From Rotaria sordida (Eukaryota > Rotifera > Eurotatoria > Philodinida > Philodinidae), in assembly GCA_905250125.1 (NCBI GenBank), contig CAJNOL010001341.1:1-64000 (forward strand): a stretch of 64,000 nt of DNA, in the 5' to 3' direction. Below the pieces are notes generated by a model. It worked only from the letters and a program-made list of their open reading frames with translations. It was not told the origin of the DNA and searched no databases. The translations under genes were made by a program, and so were the position numbers. Positions 63,185 to 64,000 of the stretch are shown here, one piece after another (positions within the stretch are counted from its first letter, which is position 1; every line of letters begins with the position of its first letter).

Positions 63185-64000
63185 AAGAAAAAATTTTTAC
63201 CAAAGAAGAAGACGACGAAATTATAAAACTATATAACTCTTCTTTTATTCCTTGTATTCTGTTATCCCAATAATGTTTATTTTTTGTTATATTTATATAC
63301 AGACAGTTATAATTATTAGTATTGTCCTTTCGTTTTAACACTATCATATTCTGGATATATACATTTTTCGCTTCAACACAAAACACACCCTCATACCTTT
63401 TTACTATTTGCAAATAAATCACGAAGAAAAAACTATATTGTTTTACTTAATAAGAGAATCTAAAGATAATGCGTCAAACATTGATCTTTCGAGTCATATA
63501 GAAGTGTAGATATAAAAAGGCCGGAAATATGATTTTCGTCTGTGATGGAATCATATTTAGTACTATACTATTGTCGAAAGTGATAATCATTCAAAGTTTA
63601 ATTAATGATTGATGCACATGTCATCAAAGTCGTGTCACTTTTGAAGATTAATCGCAATTAATGTAGTTTTTCGAACATTACAATAAATCACGATCAAAAG
63701 ATAATTTTCCAATAAACTTCAACAATAAGTATTATTATATAAAAATAAATATATGTTTTTATTTTATTTAGATCATGTGATCATCTCAATGAACAATAAG
63801 TATTATTTTATAAAAATGACTTTTTTTGTATTATTTACTGCCGATGAGAAGTAAGAACTTTTCTCTCTCCTCATTCACGAGAAACATGTATGAGCACGAC
63901 AGTAAATAATGGTTGTATACATGTCGAGATGTAGTCATAGTCATAGTTCTAAATACTATGATCAGGTCAAGTCATCGAAAATATTATTTTAATAATTGTG
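63185..64000. other. 3' intergenic region
   Basis: There is no gene. A diverged direct repeat is visible: CAATAAGTATTATTATATAA at 63724 and CAATAAGTATTATTTTATAA at 63794, each followed by AAAT. Confidence 0.5.

Noticed and set aside
1..64000. tRNA, rRNA, CRISPR, operon or bacterial signals
   Set aside because: None seen. The intron structure and gene families are those of an animal nuclear genome. No bdelloid telomeric repeat array was seen either.

Overview
The window is AT-rich nuclear DNA from an animal. The spliceosomal introns are mostly 50-70 nt, with a few of 0.4-3.6 kb, and exons are short with GT-AG borders. The gene content is metazoan: an HMBOX1-type homeodomain factor, ANKFY1/Rabankyrin-5, Elongin-B, a VAT1-type reductase and CCDC181. 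My inference is a bdelloid rotifer, perhaps a Rotaria-like species because gene density is modest. This rests on general style (codon use, intron size, many short palindromic elements), not on a database match.

Layout. 0-3 kb: the 5' end of a possible gene leaving the window (minus), a two-exon rhodopsin-type GPCR (minus) and a possible 70-aa two-exon gene (plus). 3-13 kb: intergenic, with a degraded coding relic near 4.4-4.9 kb and two palindromic elements (5.6 and 7.7 kb). 13.2-16.1 kb: HMBOX1-like gene (plus, 6 exons). 16.1-19.5 kb: intergenic with two palindromic elements. 19.6-23.1 kb: an apparently intact MULE-type DNA transposon, with a FLYWCH + DDE transposase in 6 exons (minus) between terminal regions built of TTGCCAATTGGCAA-like palindromes. 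23.1-28.9 kb: repeat-rich intergenic DNA with a mariner relic, GGATTCC-type repeats, and a 0.9-kb inverted-repeat element containing two minisatellites. 28.95-38.6 kb: ANKFY1 (minus, 20 exons, 1148 aa), whose larger introns hold palindromic elements. 39.7-40.9 kb: an unrecognised two-exon gene (minus). 41.3-45.4 kb: Elongin-B (plus) with a 3.6-kb intron. 45.9-47.6 kb: VAT1-like (minus, 8 exons). 51.5-56.8 kb: CCDC181 (plus, 9 exons). 58.5-63.2 kb: a Gln/His-rich N-terminal extension joined to a NifS/SufS-like PLP enzyme (plus, 12 exons).

I rebuilt each multi-exon gene by hand from GT-AG borders. Phases close from start to stop in all of them, which is strong internal support for the models. 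The genes do not form one pathway. ANKFY1 (early endosome), VAT1-like (vesicle/mitochondrial reductase), Elongin-B (transcription elongation and cullin ligases) and CCDC181 (cilium/flagellum) look like ordinary housekeeping neighbours.

The most distinctive signal is the mobile and palindromic DNA. At least two families of roughly 0.3-0.6-kb near-complete palindromes recur in introns and intergenic DNA. There are also two tiny hAT-like MITEs with visible 8-bp target-site duplications (one nested in another repeat), a long intronic foldback, and the intact MULE. The best gene-level oddity is the disordered extension fused to the cysteine-desulfurase-like enzyme.
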